Assembly: GCA_020466095.1 (NCBI GenBank)
Contig: CM035808.1
Location: forward strand, 24,572,796-24,636,795
Length of the DNA: 64,000 nt
Direction: 5' to 3'
Origin: Chlorops oryzae
Lineage: Eukaryota; Arthropoda; Insecta; Diptera; Chloropidae
Position numbers and translations under genes: made by a program. Shown one piece after another: positions 26,011-36,928 of this stretch. A model generated the notes under the pieces. The model was not told the origin of the DNA. It did not search any database and saw only the letters and a list, made by a program, of their open reading frames with translations. Every line of letters starts with the position of its first letter. Positions within the stretch are counted from its first letter, which is position 1.

Positions 26011-26433
26011 AATCGTGGTGCTATAATAAAACTTTCTTTAATAATATATTGTAGGTACAAACGTATCCTTCCTCAATTATATGACGTTGGAATATATAAG
26101 AAGGCGAATTTTAAAGTCTTTTTTGCTCAATTTTCAGGAATGCATTCATACTTTTGAACCATAGTATACTCACTTTAGCATGACGCCTATAATTCTCATT
26201 TTGTTTGTAAAATGGGACACATTAGACTCGCAGAAGGTTTTTTGCGACGTGATGTGGCAGGAAGGTGTATAATTTTGTTTTATTTATGGGTTGAATTGAG
26301 CCGGATTGTAATCTCTAATTCGATAACCGATTATCTAAATAATCGATAGTCCAAATAATCGATACGTCCATTAATTCGGAAAGTATTTGAGCGACAAACT
26401 TGGCTTACATACTGACAGCAATGAATCTTCATA

Positions 26434-27357
26434 GCATACAATACTACAAGCGACACTTCCCAAAATCACTAAGACGGGTGAGGGGAGCTCGTATAAACCG
26501 ACTTTGCCCATTCACAATCTGACTTTGCCCACAACACATTCACATAAAATAAACTGACTTTCACCACGATTTGTGTACATATGAACTCACACATCGACAC
26601 TACAATCTGACTTTCAACACAGCAGAGCTCAATGCTTATTACCCTCTAGGAAGCGTGAGGTATATTGCCCGGATGCAACTAGTACTTTCACCAAAACTAA
26701 AGAACTAGTTCAAAGGGGGGTAGAGCTTCGTATAAAGCTCCGACTAGTTTTGCATGGAAAAATGGTTTTTCGTGTCAGTAATAAGAGTTGCCATTATATA
26801 GTTGTTGCAAAGAGCGTTGGTGCTCCGAAAGCAAAAATAAAATCTATCTTTATATATTACAAATATTTTTGTAAATAAAACAAACACGAAAAATAATTCG
26901 GTGCCTATTAAATATTGCGTATTGGAGGTTAAAAAATTTTAGAACAAAAATAACCAAAAAACCACAAAATATGGTCAATAATCTTTCAAAGGAACTAGTG
27001 TTTTACTATACCCAATTTACCCAATTGGTTCCCAAATCACTAAAAGAGCGTTAGTTGTACAATTAGTGATTTTTAGCCCACACGCAATGCTAATTTTGTA
27101 CAGAGTAATACATAACCAGGGGTATAAAGAAGAACCAGTGCTGGTGGAATTAGAACTAGTAAAACGCTAGAGCTTAACTAAATCATACTTCCTGCAGGGC
27201 TGTTGAACTGTTCATCACAGCAGTCGCTGACAAAACTCTATCTTTTTCAGTCGCACTCATGTAAACTGTTCTCTGTCTCTATCGCACCCGCATATTCTTA
27301 TCATACCTACAAGCAAATTCAAAAAATTTAGAGAGTGTCGCTTGTAGTATTGTATGC
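26434..27357. mobile_element. DNA element with 24-bp inverted ends and 6-bp target duplication
   Basis: Perfect ends starting GCATACAATACTACAAGCG, with the complement at 27334-27357. A 6-bp duplication TTCATA flanks it (26428-26433 and 27358-27363). The left interior repeats a CTGACTTTGCCC / CTGACTTTCACC motif several times (26500-26620). No transposase. Superfamily unknown to me. Confidence 0.8.
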
Positions 27358-28999
27358 TTCATAGTGTAATATTTTTTGTAAGGAATTTCATTTTTTTTTT
27401 TAAATCTTAATTCAGATTTTTATCAAAATGCATATATTTAGGCAATTCACAAAATCTTGTAAAATCCCTTTTGAATTTATCCCGAGCTAAAATTAGTATT
27501 TTTTTTTCTTCGAGATTTTAGGGATTTTAGAAGACTTTGCGAATCGTCTAATTGAAAAAGTCCTCCATTTTGAAAAAAAAAAATCTCTTCTGGCAACACT
27601 GTATGCTTCATCAAGCACTCGGGACGGAGCACTTATTGCAGAATAATTGTGACCACAGTAAAAACACAGTAAAACTTTTAAATTTCATTTTTCTCGACAA
27701 TATATTTCTGGAATACAAAAGGAAGAACAAGTAAGACCCGATATAATAATAAAAAAAAATTAAAAATAAACGATATGCGAACTTGGCGAAAAATAAAATA
27801 AATAAAATAAAAAGGCCGACCTTATCATGGCATGTTTTTGTGCCGTTAAATTTTCAGGGTCATTCCTTAACGCTGCCATCCGCTTCCCATTTTCGAAAGA
27901 ACAAAATGTATGTATGTATGGACTTATGCCTTCACGCATTGGAATGCAGTGGAAAAACAACAACACTGGTTTATCTAAATTCTTATCAAATTCAGTATAA
28001 ATCGACTCTTAGCTCAAAACTGAGGCTCTAAACACGCAAAGGGAGCAAAATATATAGTGGCGATTAGAAAAAATTAATTAATTAATTTAAAGACAATTAA
28101 ATAATTGTTCTGAGAAATCGAGGACAATTGCGCGATAAAACGCATTCGAGCTCAACGCGCGAACATTTTCATCAACACTTTTGCACACAAAACTAAACGA
28201 ACAAGTGGGTAATGACGTCACACAATGTCATTATGCCCGGCTCTATTGTTCTAAGAGTCTACTTCAAAAGAATTTTCTTTGTTTACATTTTATATTATTC
28301 TACTTTTTCGTTCATTCTTTTGTTCCTTCGTTTGTTCGTTCGTTCTATCGCATTATACAAAATATTGTTAGACGAGAAAATTTTGCAAAGCTCACGCAAC
28401 ATTTTGTTGTTGATGGGGGTTTTTTTTTTCTGTGGCGTGTAGAGGCAAACCGCATTGTAGCGTGTCGTTATAATGGAGTTTCCTTCTATTTTGTATTGAA
28501 TAAATGACAGATAGACAGACAGTCTGACAATAATGGATGCCATCATTTTATATTTCGTTTTAACTAACAATTATATTTATACATATAGCATGAAGCCTAA
28601 AAGGCAAAGCGTTTGCTCTGGGCCTCGTAATGGCGCTCAGGAGTGGTTTAAAATTCTTCTATTTAAGATAATTATTTAGAAGTTTTGATAAGAAGCGACC
28701 CTGAAAATGTGTCTCAGTCGTCTGGGAATAACAATTTTTTCATACTAAAATTGAGCCTCGATAGTGTGAACAACCTACATAGGTGTTATGAACAGACCTT
28801 GCAAAAATCGGTTCACTCTATACAGAGTCGACTCTAGATTTCATTTGGATATAAAGGCCATGGATAAATTGGAAAGCTATAATATTATAAGTGAGGTGAA
28901 ATGAAAAAAAAAAATACTTCTGCTTCTGCAAATCTGAATTAACCAATTAAAATTGATCCAGTGACAATAATTAGATACACAATGCTAAAGCGTTTCGAA

Positions 29000-29575
29000 A
29001 CTTTTTTTTAAATTGGTTATTTTATGTTAGTTTAAGGGCTCCCTTTATTCCAAAAAGGTCAATGGTTTGATGGATTTAAGTTAGCGTTTCCGAGCATACG
29101 ATTGTACGTTACGTATACGCACTGAGAACCTACATACCTACCTGTCGTATACGTAACGTACAATCGTATGCTCGCACAATACCAAATACCAATCGCAAAA
29201 ACTGGTATGCCTAATATTGGGATAATTTGCACTGGTTGCTAAGATATATGGCTTGATAAGTGAGTGAAAGTAGCGAAAAAATTGAGCGAAAAATGGCCCT
29301 TCTGATCTCATACAAGCCACAATTAGAGTCGTAGGGTGGCGTTTAGCCACTTAAAATTTGCGTACGGTCTCCACATTTCCGAATTAGGTATATCTGCTTG
29401 TCTAGTTTATACGGTAATTGAGTTGTGGCCCGAAATATGGGGCAAAGTAGAGAAAATTGACTTTTTTACATTTTGGGCCATATCTCGGAAACGCTACTTA
29501 AATCCATCAAACCATTGACCTTTTTGGAATAAGGGTGCCCTAAACTAACATAAAGTAACCAATAGAAAAAAAGTG
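29000..29575. mobile_element. foldback element with about 95-bp arms
   Basis: The left arm (29000-29095) and right arm (29484-29575) are inverted copies sharing AGGTCAATGGTTTGATGG and GCGTTTCCGAG. The interior encodes nothing recognisable. No clear target duplication. A separate perfect hairpin starts exactly where the left arm ends. Confidence 0.7.
29092..29173. repeat. perfect 27-bp inverted repeat (hairpin)
   Basis: Arms 29092-29118 and 29147-29173 are exact complements (start GAGCATACGATTGTACG), with a 28-base spacer. It lies inside the foldback element next to its left arm. Confidence 0.95.
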
Positions 29576-30666
29576 TATGAAATAAATTTTTTTTTGTAGC
29601 ATTGTGTTATTCAACAAAAAATGTTATAAAAAAACATCTAAAATTACAACGCTGTGTAACGATGATCGACAATGATTAACTCCCTCAAAATCGGACATCA
29701 TCTGTCAATTCTTCTTCATTGAAGAACCTTATAATCTTCTCCGAAAACGACTTATCTTTCATTAAACGCATATTTTCCATGAAGCTTTCTTAAAAAGAAA
29801 CTCATCAATTCAAAATCATCACGCAAAACGATCATTTTATAAAATTTAGAGCGTAAATGATTGTCACGTTTTCAACGATTTCTTTTGCTTTTCCGCTTTT
29901 ACCATTTGTAGAAAGAAATACTTTTAAAATAATTTTTTTTGTATTTTTTTGTACTTTTATTTGATACGCTACGTTGCGCAATTTTTCGTTTGAAGTTGCA
30001 ATCCGTTGCAAATGCATCGCAAAGTGGAGCTAAGGTCGTTCATAGGTCAACTGCAGCGTGCGATGGCAATTGTTGCGCTGAATTGGCAAATCAAGATCCA
30101 AGATCCTCCTTTCCATTGAACGACAGCAAGATTCACGATTATTTTTTTTTTCTTTCTTTCTCTCTCGATCTCGTTTTCTGTTTTATTTGACATGATTTGG
30201 TTAAGTATGTCATAATAAAGAAATTGCAGTGGTCCATCAGCAAGATAAGAAGTAGGTAATAAAAAACGAATGGCTTCTCTTTGTGCAGTCATTTGGAAAT
30301 AATAAGTTACTTTGGCGCCAAATAGTGCAAGGGTTTGAACATTGCTTAAAACAAAGAAACACTTGCAGTCATTTTTTATAAGCATGGGCAATTAAGGGAA
30401 ACTGTTTTTACATGAAAGAGCTACGAAATATGTGCTCCTCTGTCACTGCTACCGATAAAACTAGTTTACAAATAATTAATTTTTGTTTTTTCTCAACACC
30501 TAAATTCACTTTTCTTATGCACTTTGGGCTTCTAAACACGAAAACAATATTTAAAAATAATTATGCAAGGGTTTTTTATATTAATTTTTGAAACAAGTTA
30601 TCCCCCAATTTAATGAAAATAAACTCCTCATTGCTTCTTTTGCGCTAACTCTTTTACTTATAACAA

Positions 30667-30846
30667 TAGGGGTATTCACAAAGGCGTGTTAAAAACGTTG
30701 GAAAGTCGGAAAATCGGAAAATCGGGAAATTGCGACTTCTTAAGAAAATTTTAAACTTTTTTTGTATTTTGCACAACTTTTTAAGCATTCAAAATTTTCC
30801 GATTTTCCGACTTTCCTATTTTCCGAAGCCTTTGTGAACACCCCTA
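30667..30846. mobile_element. MITE with TA-type ends
   Basis: Ends TAGGGGTATTCACAAAGGC and the complement of TTAGGGGTGTTCACAAAGGC. Both arms continue as GGAAAGTCGGAAAATCGGAA. About 180 bp, consistent with a Tc1/mariner-like TA target. Confidence 0.75.
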
Positions 30847-30900
30847 ATACATCTTTGCAATTTATCCATCGATTTTAAAAACTAAGATCCCATTTTGTTG

Positions 30901-31137
30901 GGTAAGGAACCAGCGATGCGTGCTATGCTCTTGATCCCAGGGTCCGAGGTTCGATTCCCGGCACAGGCGAAACGGAGTGTAATGTTCCAAGCCTAGCACT
31001 GGTTTTTCAAAAATCGCATGTTAGGGGCACACTACATGAAAAGACATACATTCACATATACACAAGAAAACCTCCTTGGTATCACAATGGGCCGATTAAC
31101 GGCCTAAGTGGCAGCCACTTCAACCTACCTACCTATC
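30901..31137 (+). repeat. tRNA-derived SINE-like element
   Basis: A B box GAGGTTCGATTCCCG (30946-30960) sits downstream of a weaker A-box region (about 30910-30930). It is followed by roughly 170 bases of unrelated body ending GGCAGCCACTTCAACC and then (CCTA)n (to 31137). Head, body and short tandem tail is the layout of a tRNA-derived SINE. I cannot name the family. Confidence 0.5.
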
Positions 31138-31235
31138 TAGCGGTGAGCCATCGGCTCCAAGGAAAAACTGCAAGAAAACTTTTACCTGCTTGCGATAGAT
31201 TTTTACGACACCAATTAATGAAAATTTTGATGAAT

Positions 31236-31292
31236 TTTTTTCTAAAAATATGAGTTTTTTTTATTTTTTCTAAAAATATGAGTTTTTTTTAT
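31236..31292. repeat. short tandem duplication
   Basis: The block CTAAAAATATGAGTTTTTTT occurs twice in direct order within 57 bp in AT-rich DNA. Confidence 0.8.
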
Positions 31293-32635
31293 TAGGTTTA
31301 AAGGTCAACAGAATATTATTTTTCTGACCGATCTTAAAACTATGTAAGAAACTAAGTGTAAGAGGGGTTAATTTTTTACAATTTGGAGGATATTTTATTC
31401 AAATCGGATTTTAAATGGTCGAGTTGTGTTTTAAAAAGCTTGAATACACCCGTTAAAAAATTTTATTTTTCAGAAATTTCAATTGTTTGATTTTATTCGA
31501 CCCGTTCAAATTTTAATATATTTCTCAGGAATGCATTCCACATTTAATTCGAGCTTAAGGTCAAACATTTCATTATTTTTATGAAATTATAATTTTTAGG
31601 CAATCGGAAAAAAACTATTTTCCTGAATTGCCGAATGTTGGAAGGCTAGCACGATCGATTTCGAATTTCTGCCAGGAATTCAGAAATCTATATAAAAAAA
31701 ATTCTTTCGTATAATTAAAAAAAAAAATATTTTTCTTGTTTAGAAGGCCAAAGTCCACAAGAAAATTTTCATTTGGGTGACCCGAGAAAAAATGCTGTAG
31801 CCTAGTGTAACTTTTCATAAAACAGAAGACACACAGGAAGTTTTTGCTCCCTGTTCACAAACTGTACTTTACGATATCAATCAACTGAGCTTACACATTT
31901 CGATTTGATGTGGCAACTCTAGTCAATAAGAAGAAACTTCAGCGGTCACGCGTAACATCTGTCGTTTTCGTTATGTCCGATTGTCAGATTTTTATTTAAC
32001 GAGCACAACTGTTCAACGATTCCATAAGCGCGCGGCCTCTCAATTTTCAACACCATAAATGGAATTTCTTAGCATTCAAACTATGCGTTCGTCCCTTAAT
32101 TTTGTGGTCGTCGGTGGTGTTGTTGTTGCTGCTGCTGCTGCTGTTTTTGATTATGGATTATGGACGCGTGTGCACACTCGAGGCTATAAGCGAAAATATT
32201 GGAACACGAAAATAAAAACACACACTCGCAAACATCTTAACGATCTCTTAGGACGCGTGTCCAAAATCGAAATACGAAACATTCAAAAAATAAAAAAATC
32301 TCCGAAGGAAGCAAAACAAAGATAAAATGCAGCTTGTGCTTCTGCTCGCTTGAGACAAAAAAGATGCTAACCGTAACAAAGGGAAAGAAGGATACAATAT
32401 AAAAGAAGAAGAAGAAAGCGAAATTGCACCTGCAACGAACTGTCAAAGAGTGCAGCCCCTACATTCAGCGCTGAGCGCACAACTCGAGGGCTGCATAATG
32501 ACGAAGGTTAAGGAGTACTGTCAAGGGATCGCGATAAGCAACAGGGGCACCGCAGCAATAATCAGCCAGCCAACAGGAAACATCTAGTAGCAACTTGAGC
32601 ATACTTACACATGGAAAGGAAGAGAATAAATTATT

Positions 32636-32806
32636 ATGGAGAGGGTCGTATCGGAAATTCGAGCCCGAATATTCTTCAAGACGCAAAACCACGATCGTTT
32701 TCAACGCGAGGGAGACGACGATGACGAACAGTTGTCCGAAAAAGATATGGAAGAAGAAGCACGAAATGAGCAGAAATCGGGGTTGAATGTGCGCACGCAT
32801 GCGTAA
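32636..32806 (+). CDS. small ORF, 56 codons, acidic (uncertain)
   Basis: ATG at 32636 follows an in-frame TAA three codons upstream, and the stop is at 32804. The product has a basic start (MERVVSEIRARIFFKTQ) and an acidic middle (EGDDDDEQLSEKDMEEEA). Codon use looks less random than the surroundings. No family recognised. On the opposite strand a good splice donor (GTAAGTAT at 32608-32601) suggests that this balanced-composition patch could instead be an untranslated exon of a minus-strand transcript such as a pico isoform. Confidence 0.2.
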   Translation: MERVVSEIRARIFFKTQNHDRFQREGDDDDEQLSEKDMEEEARNEQKSGLNVRTHA

Positions 32807-33351
32807 AATATCTTTAAGGGGGAATATTCGAACGAGCTTCTATGTATTCCCATATGCGCTTGAGAAGTGTTCCTTAAAATTATTAATTTATTCAATGGAA
32901 ATTTTGACTTCAACGAGCATTTCGACTGCCCAAAGAAAATAAAATAATCTAATGACAATACCTATGTACCTATAAATCCATCTTCATTTCGGGTAGTTCG
33001 TCAACTGAGTGCACGTCTTAATTACCGGTAATCAAAAAATTTTAAATTACTTCGCTGCTCTACCCACCCTTTAGCCCTTTTATATGTATATGCAAGTACT
33101 CTACCTGTCTTACTTCTATCTAGAATCTAGAATGTAGATGCCTTGTGCAGATAATGGAATTTTCTTCCACGGAATAATTGAATGAGTCATGCAACAGGTC
33201 GGCCGGTTGTTCGGTCGGTCGGATCGTGATATTTTTCCCAAGACGCGTGATCATCATCGCGAAGCAACTAACTACTCTCGGTTCAGCGTTTCGTTTGGTC
33301 GTTCGCTTCAAGTATTTAGATTCCCGATTTGTTTACATTTGGCTAATGACT

Positions 33352-34215
33352 TTTTTTATACCCGACACACTCTGTGTCGAGGGTATATTGCGTTTGTGTG
33401 GTTGTGTGTAACACCCAGAACTAGTCGAGATAGACCATACAAAATATATATAGAAATGATCAGTGTCACCAGGAGATTCGATTTAGACATGTCCGTCCGT
33501 CTGTCCGTCTGTCCGTCTGTTTGTATACAGTTATCTTATCGAAGAAATTGAGCTATCTTGATTTGGTATGCGTGCTCACGGGGACATGAGTAAGAACAAG
33601 TTCGAGAATGGACTCAATCAGACAATTTTTAGGGGTACCTCCAGTACTAGGGTCTGTTATGAAAATCACAAAAACTGCTCTAAAACCGATGTTTTTCAAG
33701 ATATTTTGATGAAATTTGATATTTGATCATATTTAAAGGCCAGTAATATTATTTCCGAAAATCGAAAAATTGGGCGTGGCAGAAGGGCGGTTTTCGAAAA
33801 TTGTCTCCTACACCCGAAATTCAAATGGGACTTGAACGAAATTTGGCACTTGCTTCCTTTGTAGCCTTAAACATCCTTCCAAAAAATTTTCTTGATCGGT
33901 CCATTTTTAAGGGTACCTCCAGTACTAGGGTCGTCACAAAAATCCCAAAACTGCCTTAAAATCGGACTTTTTCGCAATATTTTAATGAAACTTAGAATTT
34001 GAGCGTATATTTAAGCCCCCGATTAGAATTCAAAAAAAATGGGAAAAGTGGGGCGTGGCAAAAGGGCGGTTTTCATAAAAAAATCTATCAAAGGTCGGTA
34101 TATGGGGCCTCTAATGGCCTTAAACACCTCTGGATATTAAATGTTATTTGAACATGTGTGTCTGTGTCGGGTATTCTATTGTCAGGCTCGCCTGACTATA
34201 ACACCCTTACTTGTT
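33352..34215 (+). mobile_element. mini-me/Helentron-like element, forward copy
   Basis: Begins with hairpin TACCCGACACACTCTGTGTC / GAGGGTA, then TA-rich sequence, a core near ATGATCAGTGTCACCAGG, and (GTCY)n at 33489-33520. It ends with hairpin GTCAGGCTCGCCTGAC then TTACTTGTT. The interior holds two diverged direct repeats of about 277 bp, both containing GGGTACCTCCAGTACTAGGG (about 33635 and 33911). The same ending as the 14631-15750 element places both in one superfamily but different subfamilies. Confidence 0.85.
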
Positions 34216-34859
34216 CTCTTTTATTTTTGTGTTTTGTTCTAATGAAATCTGAGCGGCTCGACCGTGCTGCAACTGATTTTGGATAAACAGAGGGCCGCCA
34301 GGAACAGAATCGGAGACGAGAAAACCACTGTTTAGAGGAACGCACACACTTAGCTGGAATTGCAAGATCATAAGACTGCACTTAAGTGTGTAGAGCATGC
34401 GCTATTGACATAAGTAGCTATAAACGGCGTTGAAATGAGAAAAGGTCTCCGTAAAGACTTAAAGGCGCTATGCTCAGCTCACGATGCGTCGTCGGGCGGC
34501 CAATGTTTACACGAGTCGACTAGAATTACTATTCCAATGTTTACTCCCAGAACGGGGTAAATGAACAATTTTCGTGGCTTTTATGGTGTTTTTAACTAAT
34601 AAGCGAGTTTAAGAGAAACGCTGTAATTCATTAAGGACCATCAGGGGTTTTTTTTTTTTTTTTGGCATTTTAGGCACGAAAACAAACAAAGCTCAACGGA
34701 GTGGCAAAGGAATTTTGAAGAGGTCTTTAAGAGTTTATCATCTTGGTTTGAAATTACATATCATTGTCTGTGGAACGAGACTTTTCGGAAAGTACCAGAA
34801 TTATGCGAGAGTCGAAATGTATGCAAAGCCAAAATGTATGAAAACAAACTATGGACAAG

Positions 34860-35199
34860 CGACAAGAAAATGCCACGGAAATTGAAAGGCAAGAACAGTC
34901 GTCAGGCCCGCAGTTATCGAATGTTGGACGATGTATACAAACGGATGAGACTAAAATAACAGCAACTAAGATGAAAGTGCTAAGGATGACTGTGGGTGTG
35001 ACCAAACTTGATCACAAAGAAAGTCAGGTGCGATGGTGCTGCCATGATCAAAGGCAACTGCCGGAGATCCCCACAAAAATTTCAATATCCTCCATTGTTC
35101 CACCAAACAGCCGGAGGGTGGGCAAACCGAAAACTACACACGTGCATCAGTCAGATGGGAAATATATCAGCAAAGGATGGTTCTCAACGATGACATGAT
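34860..35199 (+). pseudogene. LINE ORF2 C-terminal relic
   Basis: A 115-codon open frame includes TKMKVLRMTVGVTKLDH, then SQVRWC, then RRVGKPKTTH. This order matches the conserved end of RTE-like retrotransposon proteins (a MLRW..GVT.LD block, a RLRWYGH block, a GRPK block). Much between the blocks is missing. The identification is from motif order only, so the clade is uncertain. Confidence 0.4.
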
Positions 35200-35316
35200 C
35201 CAGGATCGGAAATTGATGCTATTTTCGTGATCAGCACCCTTAAATAAGTTTAACAATTGTATTTCGGAGATGCTCATTTTTACGTTCGTAGATTTCTCCT
35301 ATAATTCTCATCTCCC

Positions 35317-35643
35317 ACAGGTGGCAGCAAACATTTTTCATGATAGTAAGTATATTCCCTTACTGAATCAAACATTTCAGCACCTCCGCTTATGAGGAGG
35401 GTTGACCCCTAAATTTTGCAAATTCAACCGACTGGCAGCAAGATTAAGCCACCTCCCCAGGTGGCAGCAAATGATTTTTCGCTTAATTGTCCATTTCTCT
35501 ACCATTCTGCGACCTTTCCACCGCTCCGGTCGATTTTCGCCCCCTATGCCACCTCTCTGAGGTGGCATTAAACGATTTATGTGATGTACGAGTAAAACTC
35601 TTTATTTTAAGATACATTTCAAATGCTCCGCTTATGAGGAGGG
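35317..35643. repeat. array of alternating short hairpins
   Basis: The hairpin GCCACCTCCCCAGGTGGC (35448-35465) recurs as GCCACCTCTCTGAGGTGGC (35548-35566), exactly 100 bp later. A half copy (AGGTGGCAGCAAACATTTTT) is at 35319. A second palindrome CCTCCGCTTATGAGGAGG is at 35383-35400, and a near copy CTCCGCTTATGAGGAGGG at 35625-35643. Function unknown. It may be the untranslated end of a retroelement. Confidence 0.7.
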
Positions 35644-36076
35644 TAAAACACGTGCTAGCTCCCGAACTATATAGTAGAGGGGATAGCCCTATATGCGTTC
35701 CGGTTGTAGGCATTGTTCACTGTTTAGAAGAATTTCTCCTGAGTTAAGGCGTATTTCTGGTCTTTGAGGAGGCGTGGCGAAGAAAAGTATTGAATTGTTA
35801 TGGGACCAAAATTAAAAATTACAAAATCAAATTAAAGCGGCATTGTTTAAAGACATTCAGGGTCGTAGTCTTCAACCCGGTTTAATAACTGAGAAAGGGG
35901 AACAATCCTTTTTAAAAAACTGCCAGCGGTGGCGTGATGATGATGATATGAGGGTGGGTGGGACATCAGTCCCATGGCAATCAGGAAATTTTGCCCATTT
36001 TCTGTCCCGTGGGAAGAGGAAGGGGGAAAGAAAGGACGTGGAAAGGTGCAAGGAAAGGAGGTGAGATATGGTTTAA

Positions 36077-36128
36077 CTCTCACAGAACTTCTTGGTTCTC
36101 TTGACGTAGCCAAGAAGTTCCGTGAGAG
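36077..36128. repeat. 19-bp-arm hairpin
   Basis: Arms 36077-36095 and 36110-36128 (CTCTCACAGAACTTCTTGG and its complement) differ at one base and enclose a 14-base loop. Confidence 0.85.
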
Positions 36129-36409
36129 CTAGATAATGAATTTTTTCCATGCTCAGTACGTCGCGGCCCCACACTGTTCCACGGAACAGCCTATCCTTTC
36201 CACCCTTTACGCTCAGGGAAAACTTGCTTGTAGGTCTCCATCAAGACCTCTTCCAATTTTTTGGTCGTGGTCTCAATGGACTCTATAATTCTGGCTGCCC
36301 TGGAGTAGTGAAGCTTTTCCACAATGAGTTGTTCATGGGCATCCCAATCCGCTTTACGAGGATTTCTATTGTGACCAAATTGTTGGTAAGGTAAGTGTAA
36401 GGTCTATAA

Positions 36410-36925
36410 CTTGCTGCCGACGACTCGTAACAAAAGTAGGACTGGTGCCACCATTTTGTAAAAGAAGTTAGCTATTATAGAATCAAACAACTTAAGCCCC
36501 CTGGGGTTGCATTTAGTGCTTTCCCATATCGTGTTCTGTGAGCTTGCGTCACAGCCCACGATAAGACCTAATTTGTTTGATTCTGCATATCAGATAATTT
36601 CTTCTATCTCCCTCGGTGGTGGATGGAGAACAGAGCCATAGGGAAAGTAAGCCGAGACGATAACTGTCTCGGTTATTTTCGCATCGATCCGATACTTTAT
36701 TTGAACCGCGGCTACATTTCGAGAGCAAAACTGTCTCAGTGTTGTGCAGTTGATTGACCTGGGCACGATTATGCACGCCCTTGGACTGTCGGTACCCGCG
36801 TTATGCAGGACCTGTTCCCACTTAAAATGAGCACTTGTCTGCAGTTTTGCAAAGCTACTGCATAAGGTGGCAGTAGCATTTGTGCTATGCTGCAAATTGA
36901 TTTGCGTAAATACAATCGTATCCAT
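36410..36925 (-). pseudogene. LINE ORF2, endonuclease domain (broken)
   Basis: The minus-strand frame begins MDTIVFTQINLQHSTNATA and continues with GTDSPRACIIVPRSIN and a VSAYFPY block. This is the apurinic-type endonuclease start of I/LOA/jockey-type LINEs. After 36590 the frame shifts to LGLIVGCDASSQNTIW, the conserved GCDAN..W region of the same domain. No reverse transcriptase is recognisable further downstream. It follows the ORF1 remnant directly, as in an intact LINE. Confidence 0.7.
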
Positions 36926-36928
36926 TAT

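Noticed and set aside
24739..27601. Possible 2.9-kb hAT element (CAGTGTTGCCA at 24739 and TGGCAACACTG ending 27601)
   Set aside because: Only 11 terminal bases pair, and the flanking octamers CTGTTCTT and TATGCTTC do not match. Unrelated ends are more likely.
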